The notes under the pieces are model-generated. The model did not search any database and was not told the DNA's origin. It worked only from the letters and a program-made list of their open reading frames with translations. Made by a program: the position numbers and the translations under genes. Shown here in pieces: positions 45,371 to 53,918 of a stretch of 64,000 bases of DNA (positions within the stretch are counted from its first letter, which is position 1; every line of letters starts with the position of its first letter). The stretch covers positions 1 to 64,000 of the forward strand of contig NZ_LMDA01000006.1 in the NCBI RefSeq assembly GCF_001424985.1. The letters run 5' to 3'. This DNA comes from Rhizobium sp. Root1212 (GTDB lineage: Bacteria; Pseudomonadota; Alphaproteobacteria; Rhizobiales; Rhizobiaceae).

Positions 45371-45404
45371 GCAGCTTGCGATAAAAACGAGCCGTTCGAA
45401 GCGG

Positions 45405-45428
45405 CCGGGCAGATCGATGCCCGGTTTT
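45405..45428 (+). terminator. Rho-independent terminator after cupin gene
   Basis: CCGGGC (45405-45410) pairs with GCCCGG (45419-45424) around an 8-nt loop and is followed by TTTT. It lies 35 bases after the cupin stop. The rest of the 285-bp gap to the APC permease 3' end shows no gene. Confidence 0.55.
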
Positions 45429-45654
45429 CGACAGGAAAGACCACGCTCTCTTCCAGCACCATTTTAGAGGTGGCCGTGATGTCGGACTGCTCATGGCCTA
45501 GCCGCCCGACATCACCGAAAACTGTGTTGCCGCCGCCAGCGCGTATCCACTTGCGCCAATGCAGACGCCGAGATGTTGCTCAGCGCCGCCATTTGCGGCG
45601 CTGAGACGATTGCTCCATAACCCCGAAGCCGTGACGGCAAAAGGCACTCGGGAG

Positions 45655-47130
45655 CTAGGAATTGCTTCCCCCCCAATGACCGATCCGTTGATACTCGGCA
45701 GGACGGTTGCTGCGCATCCACAGCGCGCGGGCGACGCCGAGTGCCAGGACGATGAGGTTGACACTCGGAAGTATCCAGTTGATCGCCCCTTCTCGCCCGG
45801 TGAACATCGGGATGTTGATCAGCACGAAGAACACGACGACAGCGAGCGCGACCGCCGATATGGCGGGCGCGATCTTGCCCTCCCACGCGGAAACGCCGCG
45901 ATTGTCACGCCGGAAGAAGGCGAAGATCGCAATGGCCGTAAGTAACTCCATGGCCGGGATACTGACCGCGACCGGCACGCTGCCGACGACGAAAAGATCG
46001 AGATAAGGATCAAGCCCCTGGACGGCGCAGAACACCAGCACCACGGCGCTGAAGGCTGTGTGGAACAGGCTTGCGACCCAGGCAGACCCGCTGCGGCGCG
46101 ATTTGCGGGCAAAGACCGGGGAAATGGCATGATCCCGGCCAAGCGCATAGAGATACCGCGCCGTCGCGTTGTGGAACGCCAGGATGGAGGCAAACCAGCT
46201 GCCGACGACGAGAAGCGTGATCACCTCGGCGAAACCTGCCCCGACATACTGCGTGGCAGCGATAGTGAACATTTCCGTCGGCTTCTCGTTCGCCACGGAG
46301 ACCGCGGTGTCGCCGAACGCCTGGATGATTGCCCATGTCACGAAGGCCTGGAAGAGCGCAATCAGGGCGATGGAGCCGAAAGTGGCCTTGCGGACGGTGG
46401 CAACCGGATCACGCACGTCCTCGCGAAAGAGCGCCGTGGCCTCGAAGCCTGCGAAGGCCGCGAAGACGACAAGCAGGACCACGCCGATTTCCCCGCCGAC
46501 GATGGTATCCGGCCGGAAGGCTTGCAACGACAGCCCCTGTGCACCACCCGATACGATGATACCTGCCGACAGCACCACAAGCACGACGACCTCGACCAAC
46601 ATGATAATGCCGAGCACCCGGATATTGAGTTCGACATTCAGCACGCCAAGAATGCCCATGGCGGCCACCGCCCCGAAGGCCCATGGCTCCCAGGGCGTCT
46701 GGATGCCGGTGACGGACGCCATCGCCTGGCTGGCGAAGACCGCGAAGGGGCCGATCGCTCCCGTAGCGGCGATCGCATAGGCGAGCACGGCCACGAACGC
46801 CGTGCCAAGACCCAAAGGCCGGCCCAGCCCTGCCGCGATGTAGGAAAACAGCGCACCGGCATTGGGCACGAAGCGCGTCATCGCGGTATAGCCGACGGCG
46901 AAGATCGCAAGAAATGCGCCCACCACCAGAAACATGCCGGCGGTCCCGATACCGCCACGGCCGATGGCAAGCGGCGTCGAACCGACGGCGAAGCCAAGCG
47001 GCGCCGCCGCCGCAACCACGAAGAATACAACATGGCGGGCGCTGAGCTTGCCCGTGCCCGTATTGTCGGCCGCGCCCGCGAGGTCCGGCGCACCGGGTCC
47101 TCCCTCACGCGTTGAAGACAGATTGGTCAT
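45655..47130 (-). CDS. APC-superfamily amino acid permease
   Basis: A 491-residue transporter with about 12 helices. It starts with a 30-residue cytoplasmic stretch, then HVVFFVVAAAAPLGFAVGST, the APC first-helix pattern. FEATALFREDVRDPVATVRKA matches the conserved FGFE-like helix 6 and loop 6-7. Members import amino acids or amines by proton or sodium coupling. It is 46 bases downstream of HyuB and probably the last gene of the hydantoinase-type operon, so it likely imports that pathway's substrate. Confidence 0.88.
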   Translation of the reverse strand: MTNLSSTREGGPGAPDLAGAADNTGTGKLSARHVVFFVVAAAAPLGFAVGSTPLAIGRGGIGTAGMFLVVGAFLAIFAVGYTAMTRFVPNAGALFSYIAAGLGRPLGLGTAFVAVLAYAIAATGAIGPFAVFASQAMASVTGIQTPWEPWAFGAVAAMGILGVLNVELNIRVLGIIMLVEVVVLVVLSAGIIVSGGAQGLSLQAFRPDTIVGGEIGVVLLVVFAAFAGFEATALFREDVRDPVATVRKATFGSIALIALFQAFVTWAIIQAFGDTAVSVANEKPTEMFTIAATQYVGAGFAEVITLLVVGSWFASILAFHNATARYLYALGRDHAISPVFARKSRRSGSAWVASLFHTAFSAVVLVFCAVQGLDPYLDLFVVGSVPVAVSIPAMELLTAIAIFAFFRRDNRGVSAWEGKIAPAISAVALAVVVFFVLINIPMFTGREGAINWILPSVNLIVLALGVARALWMRSNRPAEYQRIGHWGGSNS

Positions 47131-47176
47131 TTTGTTCCCCTTTTCTATGTCTCGGATGTACGTTTAAGCGGTTTCG

Positions 47177-48754
47177 TCAGACAGCCTTTCCAAAGCCGCC
47201 GCCCCCGCCGGTCATGATTGCCAGGCTGTCACCCTCCGCGAGCTGGAGCCCGTTGACTTTCAGGAGATCGCTCCGGTTGACGCTTCCGGCGATTTCAACA
47301 CGCGGCGGAAGCCCGGCTTCGCCGCCCATCAGGCCCCAGCCCGGCGTCAGCGAACGGTCGAGCCAGAGATAGAGCTGCGTGGGCGCATCGAAGCGATAAC
47401 GCCGGATGATGCCGCAGCCGCCCTTTTGCCGGCCCGCGCCGCCGGAACCGCGGCGGATCGCATATTCCGTCACCGTCACCGGCAGGCGCTCTTCCAGCGC
47501 CTCGACGGGCGTGTTGCGGAAGCTGCCGTTCAGCACGTTGATGACGCCGTCCGCCCCGTCTGTCGACGCGGAAGCACCCCAGCCGCCGGCATGGGCCTCC
47601 ACGCACATCGCCGTGTTCCTGGGATCGCGCCGGTCCTGCCCGACGAAATAGGTGATCATGGAATCGCCGAACTGCGCGGCGGTCGCCCGTTCGGGCAGCA
47701 CATCGGCGAGCGCGCTGATGAAGAGATCGATGAGCAGGCCGAAAGAGGAATAATACCAGCCGCAGGCCGCGGGCTCGACGGCATCGTGCAGAGAGCCCGG
47801 CCGCGTGACGATCTCGATGTTGCGAAAGCAGCCGCCATCGAAGGACCGTTCCGGCGCCAGCAGCATCTTGTAGGCGACGCGCATCGCCGCGATGGTTTGG
47901 GCGCGGCCGCAATTGATCGGCCCTTTCGTGGCATCGGGGCTGTCGCTGAGGTCCACCACCAGCCGTTCTCCCTCGACGACGATCTTGATGGCGATCGGCA
48001 CCGGCTGATCGAGAACGATACCGTCGTTGTCGAGATAGCCCTTGCCCCGGTAGGTGCCGTCGGGAATGGCCGCCACCACCTGCCGGTCGGCAAGCGCGCT
48101 CTGACGGAAGATCTCGTCGCGGCAGGCCTCGATGGTCTTGAGGCCGAAGCGGGTGAGGATCTCCAGCATCCGGCGCTGGCCGGTGCGGCAGGCGGCGATC
48201 ATGGCGTTGATATCGCCGACGATCATGTCCTTGCTGCGGCTGTTGCGGCGGATGATATCGATGATGTCGTCTACCGGACCTGTCTTGGTGCCGATCTTGA
48301 CCGGCCCGAAGCGGACGCCTTCCTGATAGACCTCGGTCGTTTCCGTTCCGCCGCCGGGGTCCCGTCCGCCAATATCGGTGATGTCGGCGCGGGCGGCGAC
48401 ATAGCCCGCCAGTTCGCCTTCCAGATAGAGCGGCGCGAACATCGTCACGTCGTTGAGATGGGTGCCCTGAATATAGGGATCGTTGAAGAAGACGATATCG
48501 CCGTCCTGCAGCCAGCCCGGACCGCGAAGTCGCACGGCCTCCTTGACGGATTCGTCGAGACTGCCCAGGAACAGCGGCAGGCCGCTCGATTGGCCCAGCA
48601 CATCGGCGTTACGGTCGAGCAATGCCACAGCGGCGTCGCCGTTTTCATAGATCAGCGGCTGGAAAGCCGAACGCACAAGCGTTGCCAGCATGTCATCGGC
48701 AGCGGACAGAAAGAGATTGCGGACAATCTCGGTGGTAACGACGTCGATGGTCAT
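47177..48754 (-). CDS. Hydantoinase B/oxoprolinase beta-type subunit (HyuB)
   Basis: A 525-residue HyuB-family subunit. It begins IDVVTTEIVRNLFLSAADDM, with the diagnostic DIVFFNDPYIQGTHLNDVTMFAPL, then ARADITDIGG and SGGAGRQKGGCGIIRRY near the end. With HyuA it forms ATP-dependent hydantoinases, 5-oxoprolinase or acetone carboxylase-like enzymes. The ATG overlaps the HyuA stop by four bases (ATGA). No gamma subunit is near, arguing against acetone carboxylase. Confidence 0.9.
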   Translation of the reverse strand: MTIDVVTTEIVRNLFLSAADDMLATLVRSAFQPLIYENGDAAVALLDRNADVLGQSSGLPLFLGSLDESVKEAVRLRGPGWLQDGDIVFFNDPYIQGTHLNDVTMFAPLYLEGELAGYVAARADITDIGGRDPGGGTETTEVYQEGVRFGPVKIGTKTGPVDDIIDIIRRNSRSKDMIVGDINAMIAACRTGQRRMLEILTRFGLKTIEACRDEIFRQSALADRQVVAAIPDGTYRGKGYLDNDGIVLDQPVPIAIKIVVEGERLVVDLSDSPDATKGPINCGRAQTIAAMRVAYKMLLAPERSFDGGCFRNIEIVTRPGSLHDAVEPAACGWYYSSFGLLIDLFISALADVLPERATAAQFGDSMITYFVGQDRRDPRNTAMCVEAHAGGWGASASTDGADGVINVLNGSFRNTPVEALEERLPVTVTEYAIRRGSGGAGRQKGGCGIIRRYRFDAPTQLYLWLDRSLTPGWGLMGGEAGLPPRVEIAGSVNRSDLLKVNGLQLAEGDSLAIMTGGGGGFGKAV

Positions 48755-50763
48755 GCGCGTGCCTTCCGGATGATGAGGGTTCCAAACTGTTCCTGACGGG
48801 CAGACCATCCGGGCGGAACGAGCGTGGTCGAGCCCGCTTCGAGAATGATAGCCGGCCCGACGACGGCATCCCGGCGGCCGATGCTTTCCCGGTGCACGAT
48901 GCGCGCCTCATGACGCTGGCCATCGATGGTCACCATGCGCGTGGCTTCTTCATGGACCTCCGCCGGTGCATCACGATCGAGGAATTCCGCGCCGATGCGG
49001 CCGGTCGCGGCAAGCCGCATCTGCACGAGTTCGACCGGCGCGCCCGGCATCGCATGGCCGAAACGCTGGTGGTAAGTCTCGTGGAAATCCTGCAGCAGCG
49101 CCGCCGGATCGCGCACGGGCACAGTCACGGCGTGCGTCTGGCCGGCATAGCGCATGTCCACCGTTGCGGCATAGCCGCAGGCCGTAGCCGCGACACCCTC
49201 CTGCTGCAGCAGCCTTTCGCCCTGTGCGCGAAGGTCAGCATTCGTGCGCTCGATCAGCTCCTGCGCCGCCGCATCACCGGCAAGGCCTGCGAGCGGCGCG
49301 GAAACGTCGTGGCGAATATCGGCGTGCAGCATGCCCCAGGCCGACAGCACACCGGTGCTGAATGGCACGATGACCTCGGCGATCCCGAGTTCCTCAGCCA
49401 GCGCGACCCCATGCAGCGGGCCGGCGCCACCGAAGGCAAGGAGCGAGAAGTCGCGTGGATCGATGCCGCGTCGCATGGTCAGCGTGCGAATGGCATTGGC
49501 CATCATACCGTTCGCGACAGCCAGCACGCCTGCGGCAGCCGCCTCCACGCCGATGCCGAGTTCGTGTCCCAGCTTCCCCATCGCCTCACCTGCAGCCTCG
49601 ACGTCAAGGCGCATGCGCCCGCCAAGGAACCAGTCTGGATCGATGCGACCGAGTAGAAGCTGGGCATCCGTGACAGTCGGCCGGGTGCCGCCGAGCCCGT
49701 AGCATGCAGGCCCCGGATTGGCCCCGGCGCTGAGCGGGCCGACCCGCAACCCACCAGCCTCGGCGCGTGCGATCGAGCCGCCGCCGGCGCCGATGGTATG
49801 CAGTTCGACCACCGGCATCTTCATCACGTTGTCGGCGATTTCGCCTTCGGCCGACAGCGTCATGCGCCCGTCGATCACCAGACTGACATCCGAAGAGGTT
49901 CCACCCATGTCGATGGCAATGATGTTCGGTCGGCTCAGTGTGCGGGAAATGGTTTCAGCCGCGACAACGCCACCGGCCGGCCCCGAAAGAATGGTCTGGA
50001 TCGGCTGGCGGGCAACCAGTTCCGCAGAGCAGATACCGCCGCTGGAGCGCATGACATGAAGAGGTGCCGCGCAATCGCGCACGCCCAACTGATCGACGAG
50101 GGCGGCAAGATAGGTTTCCACCGTGCGCGAGACATAGGCGGTCGCGACCGTGGTTGAGGTGCGCTCGAACTCACCCTGCTCCGGCGCGATCTCATGGGAC
50201 AACACCACCGAAACATCCGGCAGCCTCTGCTGAATGAGGTTGCGAAGCGCCAGTTCATGGGCGGGATTGTGGTGCGAATGCAGGAAGCATACCGCAACAC
50301 TGCGCACGCCGTCGGCAGCCAGCCGCTCGGCCAAGGTCGCGGCCTCGACCGGATTAAGCGGCGTTTCGATCGTGCCGTCGTAGCGGACGCGTTCATCGAC
50401 GGTATGGATGTCGCCCGGCTCGACCAGCGGCGCGGGCTTGTGGGGCGTGAGGCTCCAGATATCCTTGTTTCCGGCACGGCCGAGCAACAGGACATCGCCG
50501 AAGCCCTTTGTCGTGACCAGCGCGGCCCGTTCGCCGGTGCGGGAGAGAATGGCGTTCAGCCCCGCGGTTGTACCATGCACGAGGAATTCGATATCCCTGG
50601 CGATGCCGAGGTCGTCGAGCCCCTTGAGCATGCCCTTGGCAGGCTCAAGGGGGGTGCTCAGCACCTTGTGGGTGCGGGTGGTATTGGCGTGCGTGTCCAT
50701 GATGACGATGTCGGTGAAAGTTCCGCCGATATCGACCCCGACGCGCAGATGGGGCGTTTGCAT
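48751..50763 (-). CDS. Hydantoinase A/oxoprolinase alpha-type subunit (HyuA)
   Basis: A 670-residue HyuA-family ATP-binding subunit. The N-terminal actin-like domain starts LRVGVDIGGTFTDIVIMD. HGTTAGLNAILSRTG and IAIDMGGTSSDVSLVIDG are conserved phosphate-binding segments. GAGGGSIARAEAGGLRVGP and FGGAGPLHG follow. GGAGGA precedes the ATG at 50763, so the longer upstream reading is rejected. It is coupled to HyuB. Substrate could be a hydantoin, N-methylhydantoin, 5-oxoproline or another cyclic amide. Confidence 0.9.
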   Translation of the reverse strand: MQTPHLRVGVDIGGTFTDIVIMDTHANTTRTHKVLSTPLEPAKGMLKGLDDLGIARDIEFLVHGTTAGLNAILSRTGERAALVTTKGFGDVLLLGRAGNKDIWSLTPHKPAPLVEPGDIHTVDERVRYDGTIETPLNPVEAATLAERLAADGVRSVAVCFLHSHHNPAHELALRNLIQQRLPDVSVVLSHEIAPEQGEFERTSTTVATAYVSRTVETYLAALVDQLGVRDCAAPLHVMRSSGGICSAELVARQPIQTILSGPAGGVVAAETISRTLSRPNIIAIDMGGTSSDVSLVIDGRMTLSAEGEIADNVMKMPVVELHTIGAGGGSIARAEAGGLRVGPLSAGANPGPACYGLGGTRPTVTDAQLLLGRIDPDWFLGGRMRLDVEAAGEAMGKLGHELGIGVEAAAAGVLAVANGMMANAIRTLTMRRGIDPRDFSLLAFGGAGPLHGVALAEELGIAEVIVPFSTGVLSAWGMLHADIRHDVSAPLAGLAGDAAAQELIERTNADLRAQGERLLQQEGVAATACGYAATVDMRYAGQTHAVTVPVRDPAALLQDFHETYHQRFGHAMPGAPVELVQMRLAATGRIGAEFLDRDAPAEVHEEATRMVTIDGQRHEARIVHRESIGRRDAVVGPAIILEAGSTTLVPPGWSARQEQFGTLIIRKARA

Positions 50764-50836
50764 GTTTTCCTCCAGTTTCCCAAAAAGGCTTATTTTGCCG
50801 GTTCGCCGGAGACATCCGCCTCCGGGTGGAATGCGC

Positions 50837-51166
50837 TCAGCCCGAAGGTTGCGCGCAGGCTCCGATTTCATAGAGTCTCGCCGGGCCGACCGCGTCGGGC
50901 ACATCCGCAAGCAAAGGCAGCATGTGCACCACATCCTCTTCGCGCCCGGCGGAGTCGAGATAGGCTTGGTAATTTGCCAGCGTTTCCCAGAGCGCGGTCA
51001 CGACCACTTCTTCTTCTTCCCCATGCGGCAAGAGCGTCTGCACCTCGACGCCGAGACAGCCCGGAAAAGCCAAAGCACGCTCGGGAATGCGCCGCTCTTC
51101 GAAAAAGCGGACAAGGGCGCGGCTTGCGCCAGTCCTGGGTCGCAGGCTCAACATGCTTCTGATCAT
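50837..51166 (-). CDS. Small monooxygenase-fold (ABM-like) protein
   Basis: A 109-residue protein. LVRFFEERRIPERALAFPGC, then EVVVTALWETLANYQAYLDS, fits the ferredoxin-like antibiotic biosynthesis monooxygenase fold, in which W and spacing around EGxxY are typical. ATG 51166 is preferred to a longer in-frame reading. It is 73 bases upstream of HyuA on the same strand, so likely the first gene of that operon. Function is unknown. Confidence 0.65.
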   Translation of the reverse strand: MIRSMLSLRPRTGASRALVRFFEERRIPERALAFPGCLGVEVQTLLPHGEEEEVVVTALWETLANYQAYLDSAGREEDVVHMLPLLADVPDAVGPARLYEIGACAQPSG

Positions 51167-51347
51167 CGATCTCTCATTGTCATGACAGGTCCTTCCGGGC
51201 CGGCAAAGCCGGCCCGATTGCAACGTGTGGCCAAGGCAGCCCCTCTCCCGCCGAGCTGTCCGACGGGTAGTGCGCCTCAATTGAATTTGAAGTGTAGGAA
51301 TGCCTGTGCCCACGGCACGAGGCCGGGCTCAGAAAGCCTGCCGTCGG

Positions 51348-51935
51348 TCAGCCGACGCCGCTTGGCCCATCTCCGAAGTATTCCATCGTGCAGGTATGCA
51401 GCATGATCGCAGGGCGATCCGTATGGTTCCAGGTCGTATGCGTGCGGCTGGAGGCGAAATGCAGTGAATCCCCCTGCTCCAGCAGATAGACCGCCCCCTC
51501 GATCTCCACCGTCAAAGCCCCCTCCACCATGAAGATGAACTCCTCCCCTTCATGCGACATCGGCTCCGTGCGGCGGCCGGGCGGCTCGGTAATCAGGGCG
51601 CTGTTGAGAACACTGCCCGGAAACTTGGACGATAGCCGTTCATACATTGCCGAATTGGGGCCGAGCGCATAGGGGACACGCCGGTTATGCCGCGTATCGG
51701 CCGCGCCACCCGTGGGTTGCTCGAGGAACTGGTTGATCGAGGTATCAAGCGCTCGCGCGAGTGCGAGCAGCGAAGTCAGCGACGGCATCGTCAGGCCACG
51801 CTCGATCTGCGAGATGAAGCTGAACGACAGCCCGGACTTCTCCGCGACATCCTTCAACGTCAGCTTCAGTTCCTTGCGACGACTGCGCAGGCGATCTGTC
51901 AGCGGTGTCGTGGCAGCTGCATTGATCTGATCCAC
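51348..51935 (-). CDS. XRE-cupin transcriptional regulator
   Basis: A 195-residue regulator. The helix-turn-helix at about 15-70 reads RRKELKLTLKDVAEKSGLSFSFISQIERG. A cupin sensor follows (about 120-185), with SHEGEEFIFMVEGALTVEI and LEQGDSLHF. The GTG at 51935 is preferred as start because GGGGGG precedes it; a TTG at 51947 falls inside an operator-like repeat. XRE-cupin proteins often control amine or amino acid catabolism and their permeases. The hydantoinase-type operon downstream on the same strand is the likely target. Confidence 0.85.
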   Translation of the reverse strand: MDQINAAATTPLTDRLRSRRKELKLTLKDVAEKSGLSFSFISQIERGLTMPSLTSLLALARALDTSINQFLEQPTGGAADTRHNRRVPYALGPNSAMYERLSSKFPGSVLNSALITEPPGRRTEPMSHEGEEFIFMVEGALTVEIEGAVYLLEQGDSLHFASSRTHTTWNHTDRPAIMLHTCTMEYFGDGPSGVG

Positions 51936-51945
51936 GAGGCCCCCC

Positions 51946-52020
51946 AAAATTGTTCCACCGGCACAATTTGCACTTCGATGGCAAAGTCGTCAAGCAAAAT
52001 TGCAATCGGGATACAATTTT
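51946..52020. promoter_or_regulatory. Two AAATTG-N11-CAATTT operator-like repeats
   Basis: AAAATTG (51946-51952) and CAATTT (51964-51969) form one inverted repeat with an 11-nt spacer. AAAATTG (51996-52002) and CAATTTT (52014-52020) form a second with the same spacer. Centres are 50 bp apart, just upstream of the XRE-cupin regulator start. Confidence 0.5.
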
Positions 52021-52206
52021 CGCCTCGCGGGCCAATACGCGGCGCGACCGTCACCCTAATGAAGTGAACAGCCCGAGTTTCGTAGACACGCTCGGCGCCC
52101 AAGCCGGTCAGCTCACGAGGCGACTCCGTTGAGTTGGCCATGTCGCACGGCATGCGTCAAATGCAAGCTCAGGGCTTGGTCGTAGGACCGGGGTCGGTAG
52201 GTGCTG

Positions 52207-52314
52207 TTACCGCCGCTCGAGCATGCGCTTCACCTCACGACCACGCTCCCGCAGAATGGCGGCCCATATCTTTTCGCGAATAGACTTGCGCTTACCGGCT
52301 ACGTTGTGGCTCAT
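52207..52314 (-). CDS. 35-residue basic small ORF
   Basis: Encodes 35 residues (MSHNVAGKRKSIREKIW, later RERGREVKRMLERR), strongly basic and predicted helical. A good ribosome-binding site (GGAAGGAAG) lies about 6 bases before the ATG, which is the main reason to list it. No family was recognised. It lies between the XRE-cupin promoter region and the divergent LysR gene. Confidence 0.35.
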   Translation of the reverse strand: MSHNVAGKRKSIREKIWAAILRERGREVKRMLERR

Positions 52315-52481
52315 GAGAACTTCCTTCCAAAACGCAGGAAATCTAACAGGTTTCGGATAGATGGCAGCCCGTCCATTTTGCATTGCAGCATTGCACTTTT
52401 CCGAGGCTTAAGACCGTACGTGCCATTTCGCTTGCCTCCGGATTGGATTAGCGTCGCGCGGGCCAATCACGTGGGACAGGA

Positions 52482-53387
52482 ATGCAGCTTCCAATCAAGG
52501 CAATCCTCGTTTTTCATGCTGCGGCACGCGCCGGCAGCATTTCGCGCGCTGCGGAAGACCTAAGCGTCACCCCGTCGGCCGTCAGCCAGCAGATTCAATT
52601 GCTGGAGACCCAGCTCGGCGTCTCGCTCCTGACGAAAGCCGGCCGCGGTGTCGCGCTCACCGAAGCCGGCGAGCGCTACTTCTCCATGATCTCCGACCAG
52701 ATCGAAGGCATAGAGGAAGCAACCGGCGCGATCCGTGGTTTTCGCTCGGTGACCACGCTCACCGTTCGCGCCACCCCTACCCTCTCCAACAAGTGGCTGC
52801 TGCCCCGACTCGGCGCCCTTCTTGATCAGCATCCCGATCTCGAAGTCCGCCTCGACGGGACCAACGAACCGACCGACTTCAACCAGGAACTGGTGGATAT
52901 CGAGCTGCGGCACGGCAATGGTCGGTGGCCCGGCCTTTTCGTCGAGGGTATCGCAGAAGAGCAGTTCATTCCGGTGTGCGCTCCAGACTATGCGGCGCCC
53001 GGCAGCCTGGGCGTTGACGAGCTGCCGAACCACCGTCTGATCCATTCCGTAAAATCGCAGGCGCAGTGGGCGACGTGGTTCCAGCTCGCCGAGGTCGCAC
53101 CCGCCGAACGCTGGCGTCGCGTGCTTTTCGATCGCAGCCACATGGCCATCGATGCCGCCGTGCGCGGCATGGGCATCGCGCTGGAAAGCACGCTGATGAT
53201 GGACGACGAGCTGAAAAGCGGCCGCCTCGTCTGCCCCGTGACGGCCGCACCGGAACTGCGCATCGTAACCCAGTGGATCGTCTGCCCGCGCGATCATCTG
53301 CGCCAGAAGAAGGTCCGCCTCTTCCTCGACTGGCTGCGCGCGGAGCGCGACGCCTGGCAGGCGGCACAGGTCGGGAAGCGGTTCTAG
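52482..53387 (+). CDS. LysR-family regulator, GcvA-like
   Basis: A 301-residue regulator. The N-terminal winged helix reads FHAAARAGSISRAAEDLSVTPSAVSQQI, then LTEAGERYF. The effector domain starts LTVRATPTLSNKWLLPRLG, as in the GcvA subgroup. It is convergent with the gluconokinase gene, their stops overlapping by four bases. The seven-gene TRAP operon on the other strand is its probable target, though its promoter is about 6 kb away. Confidence 0.87.
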   Translation: MQLPIKAILVFHAAARAGSISRAAEDLSVTPSAVSQQIQLLETQLGVSLLTKAGRGVALTEAGERYFSMISDQIEGIEEATGAIRGFRSVTTLTVRATPTLSNKWLLPRLGALLDQHPDLEVRLDGTNEPTDFNQELVDIELRHGNGRWPGLFVEGIAEEQFIPVCAPDYAAPGSLGVDELPNHRLIHSVKSQAQWATWFQLAEVAPAERWRRVLFDRSHMAIDAAVRGMGIALESTLMMDDELKSGRLVCPVTAAPELRIVTQWIVCPRDHLRQKKVRLFLDWLRAERDAWQAAQVGKRF

Positions 53388-53917
53388 GGAAGCGTCGGCG
53401 TGACGCCCAGAGCAGCCAGCGCCGCCGTTGTGATGTCTTCCGGCGACAAGGCGATGTCGAGCACGATCGCGTCTTCATCGATGCTCGGACGTTCCAGTGT
53501 GCGGAGCTGGCTTTCCAGCAGCGCGACCGAGGCGAAATGCCCGCGCCGCGCCTTGAGGCGGGCCGCTATCAGTTCGGCCGGGCCATCGAGGAAGAGGAAA
53601 CGGGCGGCACCGAGCCGCGCCCGCATCAAATCCCGATAACTCCGCTTCAGCGCCGAACAGGCGATCACGGCCGGGCGGGCCGGAACGGAAAACGCCTTGT
53701 CGCAAACAGCATGCAACCAGGGCTGCCGCTGGGCGTCGGTCAGCGCGATGCCCTTGCGCATCTGCTCGACGTTCTCCGTCGTGTGAAGTTCGTCTGCCTC
53801 GATGAAATCGCACCGCAGGCTTGCCGCGAGGCGGCGGCCGATCTCCGATTTTCCGGTTCCCGCCGTACCCATGACGACAAGGAAATCGTCACGGGGGGCT
53901 TCAACCTGCTGCACCAT
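53384..53917 (-). CDS. Gluconokinase (GntK-like)
   Basis: A 177-residue small kinase of the GntK/shikimate kinase fold. P-loop VMGTAGTGKSEIGRRLA is followed by FIEADELHTTENVEQMRKGIALTD, the gluconate-binding region. ACSALKRSYRDLMR is the typical GntK segment. It phosphorylates gluconate or a related acid sugar at C6. It begins one base after the TRAP large-permease stop, so it is the last gene of the operon and suggests that the imported compound feeds into an acid sugar phosphate. Confidence 0.88.
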   Translation of the reverse strand: MVQQVEAPRDDFLVVMGTAGTGKSEIGRRLAASLRCDFIEADELHTTENVEQMRKGIALTDAQRQPWLHAVCDKAFSVPARPAVIACSALKRSYRDLMRARLGAARFLFLDGPAELIAARLKARRGHFASVALLESQLRTLERPSIDEDAIVLDIALSPEDITTAALAALGVTPTLP

Positions 53918-53918
53918 C

